Of a stretch of 64,000 nt of DNA, positions 63,971 to 64,000 are shown piece after piece. Position 1 is the stretch's first letter. Each line of letters begins with the position of its first letter. Source of the DNA: Idiomarina tyrosinivorans (GTDB taxonomy: Bacteria; Pseudomonadota; Gammaproteobacteria; Enterobacterales; Alteromonadaceae); assembly GCF_003987475.1 (NCBI RefSeq), contig NZ_PIQH01000005.1, positions 142,683 through 206,682 of the forward strand, in the 5' to 3' direction. A model generated the notes under the pieces. It saw nothing but the letters and a program-made list of their open reading frames with translations, was not told where the DNA came from and did no database searches. The position numbers and the translations under genes are program-made.

Positions 63971-64000
63971 TTCTTTGAATAACATACCTAGGCTTCCTCT

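Overview
The window is a compact, almost fully coding stretch of a gammaproteobacterial chromosome. The gene order and protein sequences best fit a marine order Alteromonadales lineage such as Idiomarina/Pseudidiomarina. Reasons: E. coli-like blocks (der-bamB-yfgM-hisS-ispG-rodZ-pilW-rlmN-ndk; iscRSUA-hscBA-fdx; rppH-ptsP-lgt-thyA next to mutH; rplU-rpmA-obgE), mixed with families typical of Alteromonadales (DUF3545, DUF2982, DUF3718, a stand-alone HPt beside ArcA, a RimB-RimK-AspA/AstE-like triplet). The genus is an inference from family resemblance only. I saw no tRNA, rRNA, CRISPR array, prophage or complete insertion sequence.

Layout. 1-9.5 kb: end of hslO, then minus-strand housekeeping genes from der to ndk (ribosome assembly, outer-membrane assembly, translation, isoprenoids, cell shape, pilus, rRNA methylation, nucleotides). 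9.6-16.5 kb: msrA, a long imperfect inverted-repeat element, and the whole ISC iron-sulfur operon led by iscR with a near-consensus IscR site. 16.6-25 kb: suhB, a DUF3545 gene, ung paired with a threonine-synthase-like protein that has lost its PLP lysine, a DUF1302 outer-membrane protein, etfBA, csdE and tcdA. 25-33 kb: a REC-CheC protein with a PAS protein, thyA-lgt-TauE-ptsP-rppH, mutH and DUF2982. 33-38 kb: an EAL phosphodiesterase divergent from rimB-rimK-AspA/AstE-like-HPt and a DUF342 protein. 38-43 kb: rsmC, a histidine kinase with a YfiN-like sensor plus a YfiR-like partner, arcA facing a stand-alone HPt, and folE2. 44-50 kb: DUF2726, AmpE/CbiB-like, adenosine kinase-ahcY-GNAT-FAD oxidoreductase. 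50-58 kb: a NatAB-like exporter, secreted peptidase, DUF3718, folA, obgE-rpmA-rplU-ispB and two small genes. 58-64 kb: an ABC exporter divergent from a DesKR-type two-component system, dgt, a membrane protein with Asn-Pro-rich repeats, and hairpins at the window edge.

How the parts work together. Several modules are signalling or modification circuits. The EAL-RimB-RimK-AspA/AstE cluster could form a c-di-GMP-linked writer/protease/eraser set for glutamate tails on ribosomal protein S6; this is the best candidate for a partly undescribed system. The CHASE8-like kinase with a YfiR-like protein looks like a YfiNR sensor rewired to phosphotransfer. ArcA with a facing HPt suggests an Arc relay in which the HPt is a separate protein. 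The ThrC-like protein next to ung is a probable pseudoenzyme.

All calls come from reading translated sequence against remembered family features; no database search was run.
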